A stretch of 64,000 nucleotides of DNA, taken from Albidovulum denitrificans (GTDB taxonomy: Bacteria > Pseudomonadota > Alphaproteobacteria > Rhodobacterales > Rhodobacteraceae). The stretch is taken from NCBI RefSeq assembly GCF_002973535.1, contig NZ_PVEP01000005.1, positions 1-64,000 of the forward strand. Direction: 5' to 3'. A model generated the notes under the pieces. That model saw nothing but the letters and a program-made list of their open reading frames with translations. It was not told where the DNA came from and did no database searches. This document shows positions 1 to 7,749 of this stretch, piece after piece. Made by a program: the position numbers and the translations under genes. Within the stretch, counting starts at the first letter, position 1; the number at the start of each line of letters is the position of its first letter.

Positions 1-66
1 CGCTTCGCCATCCGCGAAGGCGGCCGCACCGTCGGCGCGGGCGTCGTGTCGAAAATCATCAAGTGA
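1..66 (+). CDS. tuf: Elongation factor Tu, C-terminal end (partial)
   Basis: The window opens inside a reading frame that ends in TGA at 64-66. The last residues include IREGGRTVGAGVV followed by a short SKIIK-type tail, which is the highly conserved C-terminus of bacterial EF-Tu domain 3. EF-Tu is the GTPase that delivers aminoacyl-tRNA to the ribosome in the cytoplasm. Only 21 codons are visible, so the G domain and the gene's promoter lie outside the window. tRNA-Trp lies about 3.7 kb downstream; in many relatives tRNA-Trp, secE and nusG follow tuf closely, so this is either a second tuf copy or a rearranged locus. Confidence 0.9.
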   Translation, partial: RFAIREGGRTVGAGVVSKIIK

Positions 67-72
67 TCGCAT

Positions 73-100
73 GTAGGATGGGCAATATTGCCCATCCTAC
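73..100. repeat. Perfect 28-bp palindrome after tuf (REP-like)
   Basis: The arms GTAGGATGGGCAAT (73-86) and ATTGCCCATCCTAC (87-100) are exact reverse complements with no loop. It starts seven bases after the tuf stop codon and immediately precedes a separate terminator hairpin. Very similar GTAGG(A/G)TGGGCAAT palindromes are, from general knowledge, scattered through many proteobacterial genomes as short intergenic repeats. No other full copy was noticed in this window. Confidence 0.7.
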
Positions 101-101
101 G

Positions 102-127
102 GGGCCGCCCTTCGTGGCGGCCCTTTT
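102..127 (+). terminator. Rho-independent terminator of tuf
   Basis: GGGCCGCC (102-109) pairs perfectly with GGCGGCCC (116-123) around a six-base loop and is followed by TTTT (124-127). It lies 38 bases after the tuf stop codon and is a classical intrinsic terminator. Confidence 0.85.
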
Positions 128-208
128 GCGTTCCCCGCGAGATTGACGATTCGCCGGGTGCGGTCCAAGATCGCCCCTCGCACTGTCATCCGATGGGGAG
201 AGCGGACC

Positions 209-502
209 ATGTGCCAGATCTTTGCCGGGCAGAACCCCGCCCGCTACGCATCCGAAACCCGCCGTCTGCGGCTGAACGGTCAATCGACCTCGATCCGGCT
301 GGAACGCGCCTTCTGGCGCATCCTCGACGACATCGCCGCGAAAGAGGGGCTGTCCACGCCCGCCTTCATCTCCCGGCTGCATTCCGAGGTGCTTGAGCTT
401 CATGGCGAGGCGCCGAACTTCACCTCGCTTCTGCGCTGCGCCTGCACCATCCACCTTGGCGAGTATGAGATGGAAGAGGGTGCGCGGCTTGCGGCCGAAT
501 AG
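209..502 (+). CDS. Ribbon-helix-helix domain protein
   Basis: A 97-residue cytoplasmic protein resembling the small ribbon-helix-helix family common in alphaproteobacteria. After MCQIFAGQNP there is a basic beta-strand region (RRLRLNGQSTSIRLE) and two predicted helices (ERAFWRILDDIAAKEGL, STPAFISRLHSEVLELHG), the strand-helix-helix order of MetJ/Arc-type DNA-binding dimers. The ATG at 209 is preferred over an upstream ATG at 143 because GGGGAG lies eight bases upstream of 209. It stands alone between the tuf terminator and the glyoxalase-type gene. It could be an autoregulator; the target is unknown. Confidence 0.8.
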   Translation: MCQIFAGQNPARYASETRRLRLNGQSTSIRLERAFWRILDDIAAKEGLSTPAFISRLHSEVLELHGEAPNFTSLLRCACTIHLGEYEMEEGARLAAE

Positions 503-593
503 CGGGGCGAATATCGCGCTGTAGTATCCCGCTACTACCACGCCGCCGAATTGGTCATCTAACCTTACCAGATCAGACAGATTTGGAGGGCCG

Positions 594-989
594 ATGGCCA
601 AGATGATCCATTCGATGATCCGTGTTCTCGATGAGGCGCGATCGGTCGATTTCTATTCCCGTGCCTTCGGGCTCAATGTCGCCGACAGGCTCGACTTTGA
701 CGGCTTCACGCTGATCTATCTGTCGAATGCCGACAGCACGTTCGAGCTTGAGCTGACCGTCAACAAGGGCCGGAGCGAACCCTATGACCTTGGCGATGGC
801 TACGGCCATCTTGCCGTCTCGGTCGCGGATGTGGACACACTCCACGCCCGGCTTGAGGGCGAGGGCCTTGGCCCCCGCAAGCTCGTCGATTTCCGCAATG
901 GCGATACGCTCGTCGCGCGGTTTTTCTTCATCGCCGACCCCGACGGTTACCAGATCGAGGTCATCCAGCGTGGCGGCCGCTTCCTCTGA
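594..989 (+). CDS. VOC/glyoxalase I-type protein (putative lactoylglutathione lyase)
   Basis: 131 residues forming the two beta-alpha-beta3 modules of the vicinal oxygen chelate fold. His6, Glu53, His72 and Glu122 fall where the four metal ligands of E. coli glyoxalase I lie (His5, Glu56, His74, Glu122). Glyoxalase I turns the hemithioacetal of methylglyoxal and glutathione into S-lactoylglutathione in the cytosol. The length is close to GloA (135). TTGGAGGG lies just upstream of the ATG. The next gene starts about 33 bases downstream. Because VOC proteins differ in substrate, the exact reaction is inferred from the ligands only. Confidence 0.8.
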   Translation: MAKMIHSMIRVLDEARSVDFYSRAFGLNVADRLDFDGFTLIYLSNADSTFELELTVNKGRSEPYDLGDGYGHLAVSVADVDTLHARLEGEGLGPRKLVDFRNGDTLVARFFFIADPDGYQIEVIQRGGRFL

Positions 990-1022
990 AGCGCCGCCAT
1001 CCATCGTTTCAGGGAGGAGAAG

Positions 1023-1544
1023 ATGGAAAGACTGAACAAGACGGGGCTGACCCGGCGCGCGCTTCTGTCGCGCGCGGTGGCGGCCGGCGCGCTGTGCGTC
1101 ACGGGGGCGGGCTTTATCGCCGCGCCCGATGCCGCCTGGGCGCTTGAGGTGACCACGATCACCGAGCATGAGATGGCGACGCTGGTGCAGATGGCGCGCG
1201 ACATCTACCCGCATGACCGGCTGGTGGACCAGTATTACGTCACCGCCGTCAAGGGCTATGACGCGGAGGACAAGAAGCAGATGGTGGCCGAAGGCATCGC
1301 CGCGCTTGATGCCGCCGCGAAAGAGGCGGGCTTTGCCGATTATGCCTCGGTCGGCTGGGAAGAGGACCGGGTGAAGCTCTTGCAGGCGATGGAGGACACG
1401 CCCTTCTTCCAGACGGTGCGGGGCGGTCTTGTGACCGGCCTCTATAACCAGAAGGAGATCTGGCCGCTTTTTGGCTATGAGGGGGAGTCCTTTTCCAAGG
1501 GCGGTTACATCGACCGCGGCTTCAATGACATCGACTGGCTGTGA
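1023..1544 (+). CDS. Tat-exported small subunit (gluconate 2-dehydrogenase subunit 3-like)
   Basis: 173 residues beginning with a twin-arginine signal (LTRRALLSRAV, then a hydrophobic stretch to about residue 38). The mature part resembles the gamma/small subunit of membrane-associated FAD dehydrogenases (gluconate, sorbitol, glucose types), which chaperones the catalytic subunit and carries it through the Tat pathway. GGGAGGAG lies just upstream of the start. The GMC oxidoreductase gene begins 12 bases downstream, so the two form a transcription unit. The usual third subunit, a multihaem cytochrome c, is absent from the neighbourhood. Confidence 0.85.
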   Translation: MERLNKTGLTRRALLSRAVAAGALCVTGAGFIAAPDAAWALEVTTITEHEMATLVQMARDIYPHDRLVDQYYVTAVKGYDAEDKKQMVAEGIAALDAAAKEAGFADYASVGWEEDRVKLLQAMEDTPFFQTVRGGLVTGLYNQKEIWPLFGYEGESFSKGGYIDRGFNDIDWL

Positions 1545-1556
1545 GGGGGGAACGTC

Positions 1557-3131
1557 ATGGCTGAGGCAGCGAAATTCGATCTGAACGACGACTCGGTGGT
1601 CGTCATCGTGGGCACCGGCGCCGGTGGCGGGGTGCTGGCCAACGAACTGGCGCAGAAGGGGGTCAAGGTCGTGGCCCTTGAGGCGGGCGGGCGCTATCTG
1701 CCCGAGGATTACATCAACGACGAATGGGAAAGCTTCGGGCAGCTTGCCTGGACCGATCCCCGGACGACGTCGGGCGACTGGCGCGTCGCAAAGGACTTTT
1801 CCGGCCTTCCGGCCTGGATCGTCAAGGCCGTGGGCGGCACCTCGATCCACTGGGCGGGCGCGTCGCTGCGGTTTCAGGATCATGAGTGGAAGGCGCTGAC
1901 GAATTATGGCGCGGTCGAGGGGGCGAACCTGCTCGACTGGCCGATCGACGCCGCCGAGATGGCGCCCTGGTACGACAGGGCCGAGGCCAAGCTGGGCGTC
2001 GCCGGTGTCGGCGGGCGGCCGCGCCTGCCCGGCAATAACAACTACAAGGTCTTCGAGGCGGGCGCCCATGCGCTTGGTTACAAGGAAGTCCATACCGGCA
2101 ACATGGCGATCAACAGCGTCGACTATGACGGCCGGATTTCCTGCCAGCAGACCGGCTTTTGCTTCCAGGGTTGCAAATGGGGCGCCAAGTGGTCCTCGGC
2201 CTATACCGACATCCCGCGCGGCGAGGCGACCGGCAACCTTGAGGTGCGCGATCACGCCCATGCGGCGCGCATCCTGCATGACGACAGCGGCAAGGTGACG
2301 GGGGTCGAATATTTCGACAAGGACGGCAACCTTCAGATGCAGAAGGCGCGCGTGGTCTGCGTCGCGGGCAACTCGTTCGAAAGCCCGCGCCTGCTGCTGA
2401 ACTCCGCCTCCGCGATGTTCCCTGACGGGCTGGCGAACTCCTCCGGTCAGGTCGGGCGCAACTACATGCGGCATATGACCGGCTCGGTCTATGCGACCTT
2501 CGAGAAGCCGGTGAAGATGTGGCGCGGCACCACCATGGCCGGGATCGTCCGGGATGAGGCGCGCCACGACCCCGCGCGTGGCTTCGTCGGCGGGTATGAG
2601 CTTGAGACGCTGAGCCTTGGTCTCCCGTTCATGGCGGCCTTCCTCAACCCCGGCGGCTGGGGGCGCAGCTTTACCACCGCGCTTGATGCCTATGAGAACA
2701 TGGCAGGCATGTGGATCGTGGGTGAGGATATGCCGCAGGAGACGAACCGCGTGACGCTGTCCGAGGTGAAGGACCAGTGGGGCCTGCCAGTGGCGAACGT
2801 CAATTTCTCCGACCATGCCAACGACATCGCCATGCGCAGCCATGCCTATGCGCAGGGGGAGGCGATCTACAAGGCCGTGGGGGCAACCCGCGTCTTTCCG
2901 ACGCCGCCTTACCCCTCGACCCACAACCTCGGCACCAACCGGATGTCCGAACGGCCCGAGGACGGCGTGGTGAACAAGCATGGCCAAAGCCACGACATCG
3001 CCAACCTCTTCGTCTCCGACGGCAGTCAGTTCACCACAGGCGCGGCAGAGAACCCGACGCTGACCATCGTGGCGCTGGCGATCCGTCAGGCCGATTACAT
3101 CGCCGGGCAGATGACCGCGCAGGCGATCTGA
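1557..3131 (+). CDS. GMC-family FAD dehydrogenase with 3Fe-4S-type cysteine motif
   Basis: 524 residues. The N-terminus carries the FAD-binding Rossmann motif GTGAGGGVLANELAQKG (about residues 19-35) followed by LEAGGRYL. The C-terminal GMC region has HNLGTNRM and an ENPTLTIVALA segment near the active site. Cys196, Cys202 and Cys206 (CQQTGFCFQGC) give C-X5-C-X3-C spacing, the arrangement that binds a 3Fe-4S cluster in Burkholderia-type FAD glucose dehydrogenase. No signal peptide is seen; it probably crosses the membrane with the Tat-signal-bearing subunit encoded just upstream. It should oxidise a sugar or polyol in the periplasm; the substrate cannot be read from the sequence. Confidence 0.85.
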   Translation: MAEAAKFDLNDDSVVVIVGTGAGGGVLANELAQKGVKVVALEAGGRYLPEDYINDEWESFGQLAWTDPRTTSGDWRVAKDFSGLPAWIVKAVGGTSIHWAGASLRFQDHEWKALTNYGAVEGANLLDWPIDAAEMAPWYDRAEAKLGVAGVGGRPRLPGNNNYKVFEAGAHALGYKEVHTGNMAINSVDYDGRISCQQTGFCFQGCKWGAKWSSAYTDIPRGEATGNLEVRDHAHAARILHDDSGKVTGVEYFDKDGNLQMQKARVVCVAGNSFESPRLLLNSASAMFPDGLANSSGQVGRNYMRHMTGSVYATFEKPVKMWRGTTMAGIVRDEARHDPARGFVGGYELETLSLGLPFMAAFLNPGGWGRSFTTALDAYENMAGMWIVGEDMPQETNRVTLSEVKDQWGLPVANVNFSDHANDIAMRSHAYAQGEAIYKAVGATRVFPTPPYPSTHNLGTNRMSERPEDGVVNKHGQSHDIANLFVSDGSQFTTGAAENPTLTIVALAIRQADYIAGQMTAQAI

Positions 3132-3153
3132 GCCTGATATACGCAGCAGGGAA

Positions 3154-3184
3154 GGGGCGTTCCGGGCGACCGGGGCGCCCTTTT
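3154..3184 (+). terminator. Terminator-like hairpin after the GMC dehydrogenase
   Basis: GGGCG (3155-3159) can pair with CGCCC (3176-3180), followed immediately by TTTT. The loop is long and itself GC-rich. It lies about 25 bases after the stop codon of the dehydrogenase gene. Confidence 0.55.
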
Positions 3185-3235
3185 CCGCTGCGCCGCGCTT
3201 CCCCATATTAAGCAAACCACATCGGGAGACGACAG

Positions 3236-3631
3236 ATGAAGATCATCCGCAACGGCAGCCGCCCCTCCTCCACGGGACCGGCGGACTGGTTCACCGGCCG
3301 CGTCCGCATCGACCCGCTGGCCGAGGCGACAGAGCCCGCCCGCGCCGCCGCGGCGCTGGTGACGTTCGAACCCGGCGCGCGCACCGCCTGGCACACGCAC
3401 CCGCTTGGCCAGACGCTGATCGTCACCTCCGGCCTTGGCCGCGCACAGCGCGACGGCGGCCCGGTGGAGGAATTGCGGCCCGGCGACGTGGTCTGGTTCG
3501 AGCCGGGCGAACGACATTGGCACGGCGCCGGCCCCGCTACGGGGATGAGCCATATCGCCATCCACGAACGGCTGGACGGCAAGACGGTCGACTGGCTCGA
3601 CCCCGTGGCGGATGCCGATTACCTGGGTTGA
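3236..3631 (+). CDS. Single-domain cupin protein
   Basis: 131 residues with the cupin motifs: H53-T-H55 with Q59 in the first motif and a second-motif His at about 94 (HWHG), enough to bind one metal ion. Small cupins of this type include mandelonitrile-lyase-like and carboxymuconolactone-associated proteins, so function is open. GGGAGACGAC just upstream of the ATG is the ribosome site. It is monocistronic between the dehydrogenase unit and tRNA-Trp. Confidence 0.8.
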   Translation: MKIIRNGSRPSSTGPADWFTGRVRIDPLAEATEPARAAAALVTFEPGARTAWHTHPLGQTLIVTSGLGRAQRDGGPVEELRPGDVVWFEPGERHWHGAGPATGMSHIAIHERLDGKTVDWLDPVADADYLG

Positions 3632-3706
3632 GGCGCCGCGCCTTCCCGCCGCAAAGCCCATGGCCGGGGCGGGATGAATTGATCCGCCCTTGCCGCAAAA
3701 CCCCGC

Positions 3707-3735
3707 TTGATTTCGCCGTCGCGGCGTCGTAGGTG
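3707..3735 (+). promoter_or_regulatory. Candidate sigma-70-type promoter of tRNA-Trp
   Basis: TTGATT (3707-3712) and TAGGTG (3730-3735) are separated by 17 bases, and the tRNA begins 13 bases after the second box. Spacing is ideal; the -10 box is a weak match. Confidence 0.4.
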
Positions 3736-3748
3736 ACAGTCCGGCCTT

Positions 3749-3824
3749 AGGGGTATAGCTCAGCTGGTAGAGCGACGGTCTCCAAAACCGTAGGTCGCGG
3801 GTTCGAACCCTGCTGCCCCTGCCA
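3749..3824 (+). tRNA. tRNA-Trp (CCA anticodon)
   Basis: A 76-base cloverleaf. The acceptor stem pairs AGGGGTA (3749-3755) with TGCCCCT (3814-3820) including one G-T pair; discriminator G3821 and an encoded CCA tail (3822-3824) follow. The D arm has AGCTCAGCTGGTAGAGC. The anticodon stem ACGGT/ACCGT encloses the loop CTCCAAA, giving anticodon CCA, which reads UGG (Trp). The T arm is GCGGGTTCGAACCCTGC. It is the only tRNA gene seen in the window. Confidence 0.97.
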
Positions 3825-3868
3825 GGCCACCTTCCACCAGATCGCCAACGACCCGGCCACGCCGACCC

Positions 3869-5317
3869 CTATTCGGGATCGGTGCGGAAGATCAGCCGTT
3901 CGTCGCAGGGCGCCACGCGCAGGATGTTGGTCGATCCGGTGACGTTGAAGGGCACGCCCGCCGTGACGACGATCTGATCCTTATCGGTCGCGAAGCCATA
4001 GACCCGCGCTGCCCGTGCCGCGTTGACGACGGCCATCTTGAAGCGGTCGATGATTTCGGTGGTCAGCACGCAATGGACCCCCCAGCTCAGGCAAAGCCGC
4101 CGCACCGTCCGTTCCATCGGCGACAGCGCGATGATCGGGACCGAGGGGCGTTCGCGCGCGACAAGGGCCGCGGTGGTGCCGGAATGGGTAAAGCAGCAGA
4201 TCGCGTGGATGTCGGTCGCCTCGGCGATCTCGCGCGCGGCGGCGACGATGCCGTCGGCCACGCTCCTGCGGTCCACCTTGCGCGAGCTTTCGATGACCTC
4301 GCGATAGGTCGGGTCGCTTTCGACCGACTGGGCGACATTGTCCATCGTCTCGACCGCGGCGACCGGGTAATTGCCCGCCGCACTTTCGGCCGACAGCATC
4401 ACGGCGTCGGCGCCCTCATAGATCGCGGTGGCAACGTCCGAGACCTCGGCCCGCGTCGGCATCGGGCTTTCGATCATGCTTTCCAGCATCTGGGTCGCGA
4501 CGATCACCGGCTTGGCCTGCGCCCGCGCAGCGCGCACAAGGCGCTTCTGGATCGGCGGCACCGAATGGACCGGCAGTTCCACCCCCAGATCGCCCCGCGC
4601 CACCATGATCCCGTCCGAGGCGTCGAGGATCGCGGCAAAGGCCTTCACCGCCGCGGGCTTCTCGATCTTCGACAGGATCGCGGCGCGTCCGCGCGCAAGC
4701 CCGCGCGCCTCGATCACGTCCTCGGGGCGCTGCACGAAGGACAGCGCAAGCCAGTCGACGCCCAGTTCGCAGGCGAATTCCAGATCGCTGCGGTCCTTTT
4801 CCGACAGTGCGGCCAGCGGCAGCACCACGTCGGGGACGTTCACGCCCTTGCGGTTGGAAATCGTGCCGCCCGTGGTCACGGTACAGTCGGCGAAATCCTC
4901 GCCGCAGCGTTCGACGCGCAGGCGGATCTTGCCGTCATTGACCAGAAGCGCGGCACCGGGTTCCAGCGCCGCGAAAATCTCCGGGTGGGGCAGGTTCACG
5001 CGATTGCCGTCGCCCTCGGCAGGGTCGAGGTCGAAGCGGAAGGCATCGCCTTCTTCAAGGTCATGGGCGCCCGCCGCGAAGGTCCCGACCCGCAGCTTCG
5101 GCCCCTGAAGGTCGGCAAGGATCGCGATCGGGCGGCCGGTATCGGCCTCGATCTTGCGGATGATCGCATGGCGCGCCGCCTGTTCGGCATGGGTGCCATG
5201 GCTCATGTTCAGGCGGAAAACATCCGCCCCGGCCTCGAACAGCGCGCGGATGGTTTCATAATCGCTTGAGGCTGGCCCCAGCGTGGCCACGATCTTCACG
5301 TTGCGGAGTCGTCTCAT
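3869..5317 (-). CDS. pyk: Pyruvate kinase
   Basis: 482 residues, the usual length. It converts phosphoenolpyruvate and ADP to pyruvate and ATP in glycolysis. Visible family motifs are VKIVATLGPAS at the N-terminus, FRLNMSHG (35-41), ADLQGPKLRVG (about 68-78), the catalytic-lysine segment SKIEKP (Lys217), ARGDLGVE (about 240-247) and ATQMLESM. The ATG at 5317 is chosen because GAGGA lies seven bases upstream; a TTG nine codons earlier has no such site. It converges with tRNA-Trp and diverges from the N-formylglutamate amidohydrolase gene. Confidence 0.97.
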   Translation of the reverse strand: MRRLRNVKIVATLGPASSDYETIRALFEAGADVFRLNMSHGTHAEQAARHAIIRKIEADTGRPIAILADLQGPKLRVGTFAAGAHDLEEGDAFRFDLDPAEGDGNRVNLPHPEIFAALEPGAALLVNDGKIRLRVERCGEDFADCTVTTGGTISNRKGVNVPDVVLPLAALSEKDRSDLEFACELGVDWLALSFVQRPEDVIEARGLARGRAAILSKIEKPAAVKAFAAILDASDGIMVARGDLGVELPVHSVPPIQKRLVRAARAQAKPVIVATQMLESMIESPMPTRAEVSDVATAIYEGADAVMLSAESAAGNYPVAAVETMDNVAQSVESDPTYREVIESSRKVDRRSVADGIVAAAREIAEATDIHAICCFTHSGTTAALVARERPSVPIIALSPMERTVRRLCLSWGVHCVLTTEIIDRFKMAVVNAARAARVYGFATDKDQIVVTAGVPFNVTGSTNILRVAPCDERLIFRTDPE

Positions 5318-5462
5318 CGGATAGTCCTCGGTTCTCGGGCGCAAGTGGTGTTTGCGCTATCGTGGGTCCCGCGCTGTATGCCGCAATCCGGCGCTTACGA
5401 CAACTGGCGCTTTCCCCGCGGGTCGTCTAATTGTGGATTTCAACGCCCAAGATCACATTAAC

Positions 5463-6206
5463 ATGACAGATCAGCCCTTTCACATTCATCATGGCGACCG
5501 CGCCTCGCGCTGGCTCGTCACTTGCGATCATGCCACCAACCGGGTGCCGGATTGCGTCGGCGGCGGGTCCCTTGGCATCGCGCCCACCGACATGGGGCGC
5601 CACATCGCCTATGACGTCGGCGCCGCCGGGTTGACGCGGCACCTGGCCGACCGTCTGGGCGCGCCCGCGATCCTGACCGATTTCTCGCGCCTCGTGATCG
5701 ACCCCAACCGGGGCGAAGATGACCCGACACTGGTGATGAAGCTTTATGACGGCACGGTCATTCCCACCAACCGCCACGTCGATGCGGCCGAGGTCGAACG
5801 GCGGCTGAACGCCTTCCACCGGCCCTATCACGACGCGCTTGCAGGGCTGGCCGCGCGGCAGGTCGATACGGTGATCTGCGCCATCCACAGCTTTACCCCC
5901 CGGCTCGTCGGGCGGGCCGACCGGCCCTGGCATGTCGGCATCCTCTATTCCCATCTCGATACCCGTCTGGCGCTGCCGCTCCTCGACCTCCTGCGCCGCG
6001 AAGCCGGTATCGTGGTGGGGGAGAACGAACCCTATGGCGGCCATCTCGAAGGCGATTCCATCGACCGACATGCGCTTCGCCCCGGCCGTCCCAACGTGCT
6101 GATCGAGCTGCGCCACGACCTGATCGCGGCCGAGGACGGGCAGATCGCCTGGGCAGATCGTCTGGCGCCGATCCTTGAAGCAGCGCTTGCCGCCGCCAAT
6201 CTCTGA
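5463..6206 (+). CDS. N-formylglutamate amidohydrolase family protein
   Basis: About 247 residues. The N-terminal SRWLVTCDHATNRVP, the central VICAIHSFTPRL and the later GENEPYGGHLEGDSIDRHA segments match the N-formylglutamate amidohydrolase (HutG/FGase) family, which hydrolyses N-formylglutamate to formate and glutamate at the end of one histidine-degradation route. No other hut gene is nearby, so it may have a different acyl-amino-acid substrate. The ATG at 5463 (MTDQPFHIHHGD) is the most natural start though its ribosome site is weak. The DUF1244 gene follows after 18 bases. Confidence 0.85.
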   Translation: MTDQPFHIHHGDRASRWLVTCDHATNRVPDCVGGGSLGIAPTDMGRHIAYDVGAAGLTRHLADRLGAPAILTDFSRLVIDPNRGEDDPTLVMKLYDGTVIPTNRHVDAAEVERRLNAFHRPYHDALAGLAARQVDTVICAIHSFTPRLVGRADRPWHVGILYSHLDTRLALPLLDLLRREAGIVVGENEPYGGHLEGDSIDRHALRPGRPNVLIELRHDLIAAEDGQIAWADRLAPILEAALAAANL

Positions 6207-6224
6207 TCCGAAGGAGGACACCCG

Positions 6225-6539
6225 ATGGACGACCAGACAAGGATAGAGCTTGAGGCCGCCGCCTTTCGCGCGCTGCGCCACCACCTGATCGACAAGCGCC
6301 CCGACGTGCAGAACATTGACCTGATGAACCTTGGCGGTTTCTGCCGCAACTGCCTGTCGCGCTGGTATCAGGAGGCCGCGAACGACCGCGGGATCGAGAT
6401 GTCGAAGGAAGCCGCGCGCGAGGTCTTCTATGGCATGCCCTATGACGACTGGAAGGCAGCCCACCAGACCGAGGCGGACGCCGAAAAGCAGGCGGCGTTC
6501 AAGGTCGCCTTCCGCGAGAATGTCGGCGGAAAACCGTAA
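6225..6539 (+). CDS. DUF1244 family protein
   Basis: 104 residues, acidic and soluble. The central NLGGFCRNCLSRWYQEAA with a CxxC pair, followed by YGMPYDDWKA, is characteristic of the conserved DUF1244 family of unknown function found across proteobacteria. AAGGAGG is placed close upstream of the ATG. It sits 18 bases after the amidohydrolase gene and is probably co-transcribed with it. Confidence 0.9.
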   Translation: MDDQTRIELEAAAFRALRHHLIDKRPDVQNIDLMNLGGFCRNCLSRWYQEAANDRGIEMSKEAAREVFYGMPYDDWKAAHQTEADAEKQAAFKVAFRENVGGKP

Positions 6540-6623
6540 GCGGGCGGCGGCCCCGGCCCGCCCCCGGTTGTCCCGGCGCGGGCCACGGCCTATCCTGTCC
6601 GCCTTCCAAAGACGGGGAATGAC

Positions 6624-6935
6624 ATGCGCAGCCTTGCCCGCTGTCTCGGCCTGACGGCCCTGACCCTTGCCCTCGCCGGATGCGTGACCGAACCCGGCCC
6701 CCTTGCCGGAACCGTCGCCAGGGACGGGCGCAGCGCCGACCGCGCGGTTCCGGTCTCGGGCGTCGATGCGGAATATGCCTGGCTTGCCGCCAACCGCCCC
6801 GGCTGGCACCTCGACCGGCAGGACCTTCAGATCGGGCTTTTCGGCCGCCCCTACACGGTTTTCACCATCAGCCGGGGCGCCGAGGTCCAGAAGGTCTATT
6901 TCGATATATCGAGCTTTTACGGCAAACCGGCCTGA
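6624..6935 (+). CDS. Small lipoprotein of unknown function
   Basis: 103 residues. A short signal peptide ends in the lipobox LALAGC, so Cys19 would be lipidated. The mature part (about 84 residues) contains AEYAWLAANRPGWHLDRQDL and ends with a beta-rich YTVFTISRG...VYFDIS segment. I do not recognise the family. It lies about 85 bases after the DUF1244 gene on the same strand and ahead of the TrhA-type gene. Confidence 0.75.
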   Translation: MRSLARCLGLTALTLALAGCVTEPGPLAGTVARDGRSADRAVPVSGVDAEYAWLAANRPGWHLDRQDLQIGLFGRPYTVFTISRGAEVQKVYFDISSFYGKPA

Positions 6936-7028
6936 CCCCGGCCCACACGCATTTGTGTCCCCCCGGAAACGCAGTGTTCACGCTCTTTGCTACTGGTCGG
7001 GGCCAAAGCGGTGCTACCATTCCCCATC

Positions 7029-7679
7029 ATGCGGCTTCTTGAGACACGCCACAGCTACACCCGCTCCGAACGGCGTTCGGACGCGGTGATCCATGTCTCG
7101 GGCCTTGTCCTTGTCCTGATCGCGGTGCCGGTCCTCATTACGCTGGCCGCGTTCCTCAGGGGCGATTTCACCGCGCTCTTCGGCATCTCGGTCTATGGCG
7201 CGGCGCTGGCGGCGATGATCCTCTTCTCGGCGCTTTACAACATGATCCTGCATCCGGGCTGGGCCTGGCTTCTGAAACGGCTCGACCATTCCGCGATCTA
7301 TGTGAAGATCGCCGGTACCTACACGCCCTTCACGCTGCTGAGCGGGCAGGGCGGCTGGCTTCTCGCCGGGATCTGGGGCGCGGCGCTGACCGGGGTGGGG
7401 CTGAAGATCCTTTCCCCCGACCGCTTCCGCTGGCTGACGCTTGCGCTTTATCTCGGCATGGGCTGGGCGGGGCTTCTGGCGGGCGGGGCCTTCTTCGCCA
7501 CGCTCTCGACGCCGGTGATCGTCCTGATCGCCACCGGCGGCGCGCTCTATACGCTGGGCGTCCTCTTCTACCTCTTCGAGCGGCTGCCCTTCCACTACAC
7601 GATCTGGCACATCCTCGTGCTGACGGCGAGTGTTGTTTTCTACGCTGCCGTGACGCTGCACCTCGTGCAAACCGCCTGA
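7029..7679 (+). CDS. TrhA/hemolysin III family membrane protein
   Basis: 216 residues with about seven predicted transmembrane helices. It begins with a cytoplasmic segment RHSYTRSERRSDAVIHVSGL and contains FSALYNM...LKRLDHSAIYVKIAGTYTPF, the signature of the hemolysin III/PAQR family with conserved Ser, His and Asp residues of a putative zinc-hydrolase site; the C-terminal FHYTIWHILVLTAS supplies further conserved His. TrhA in E. coli affects membrane energetics and fatty acid composition; a lytic role is doubtful. The ATG at 7029 gives the normal N-terminus. Confidence 0.88.
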   Translation: MRLLETRHSYTRSERRSDAVIHVSGLVLVLIAVPVLITLAAFLRGDFTALFGISVYGAALAAMILFSALYNMILHPGWAWLLKRLDHSAIYVKIAGTYTPFTLLSGQGGWLLAGIWGAALTGVGLKILSPDRFRWLTLALYLGMGWAGLLAGGAFFATLSTPVIVLIATGGALYTLGVLFYLFERLPFHYTIWHILVLTASVVFYAAVTLHLVQTA

Positions 7680-7689
7680 TCGCGCCCGG

Positions 7690-7718
7690 CTTCTTCGTTG
7701 TTGAAATACTCTCCGGGG
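7690..7718. repeat. Copy of a Rhodobacterales-type intergenic repeat
   Basis: The sequence CTTCTTCGTTGTTGAAATAC followed by TCTCCGG reads on the other strand as GGAGAGTATTTCAACAACG then AAGAAG. The segment at 53274-53306 has the same core (GGAGGTATTTCGGGCAAGAT then GAATGG). From memory, GGAG-TATTT-AAGAAG motifs of this kind recur downstream of genes in many Rhodobacterales genomes. Confidence 0.5.
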
Positions 7719-7720
7719 GT

Positions 7721-7741
7721 CCGGGGGTGGAAAACCCCCGG
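7721..7741. terminator. Bidirectional terminator-like hairpin between convergent genes
   Basis: CCGGGGGT (7721-7728) pairs with ACCCCCGG (7734-7741) over a five-base loop. It lies between the ends of the TrhA-type gene and the transaminase gene, both of which point towards it. Confidence 0.6.
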
Positions 7742-7749
7742 CGCGCGCC

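Noticed and set aside
541-593. TGGT/ACCA half-sites before the glyoxalase-type gene as a GntR operator
   Set aside because: The half-sites are imperfect and their spacing does not fit a known operator; too weak to list.
573-3215. Long minus-strand open frame of about 880 codons across the glyoxalase and dehydrogenase genes
   Set aside because: It is antisense to well-supported genes, rich in Arg/His/Gly typical of high-GC shadow frames, and shows no family motif.
4073-5269. Long plus-strand open frame opposite pyruvate kinase
   Set aside because: It is a shadow of pyk, with no ribosome site and a low-complexity composition.
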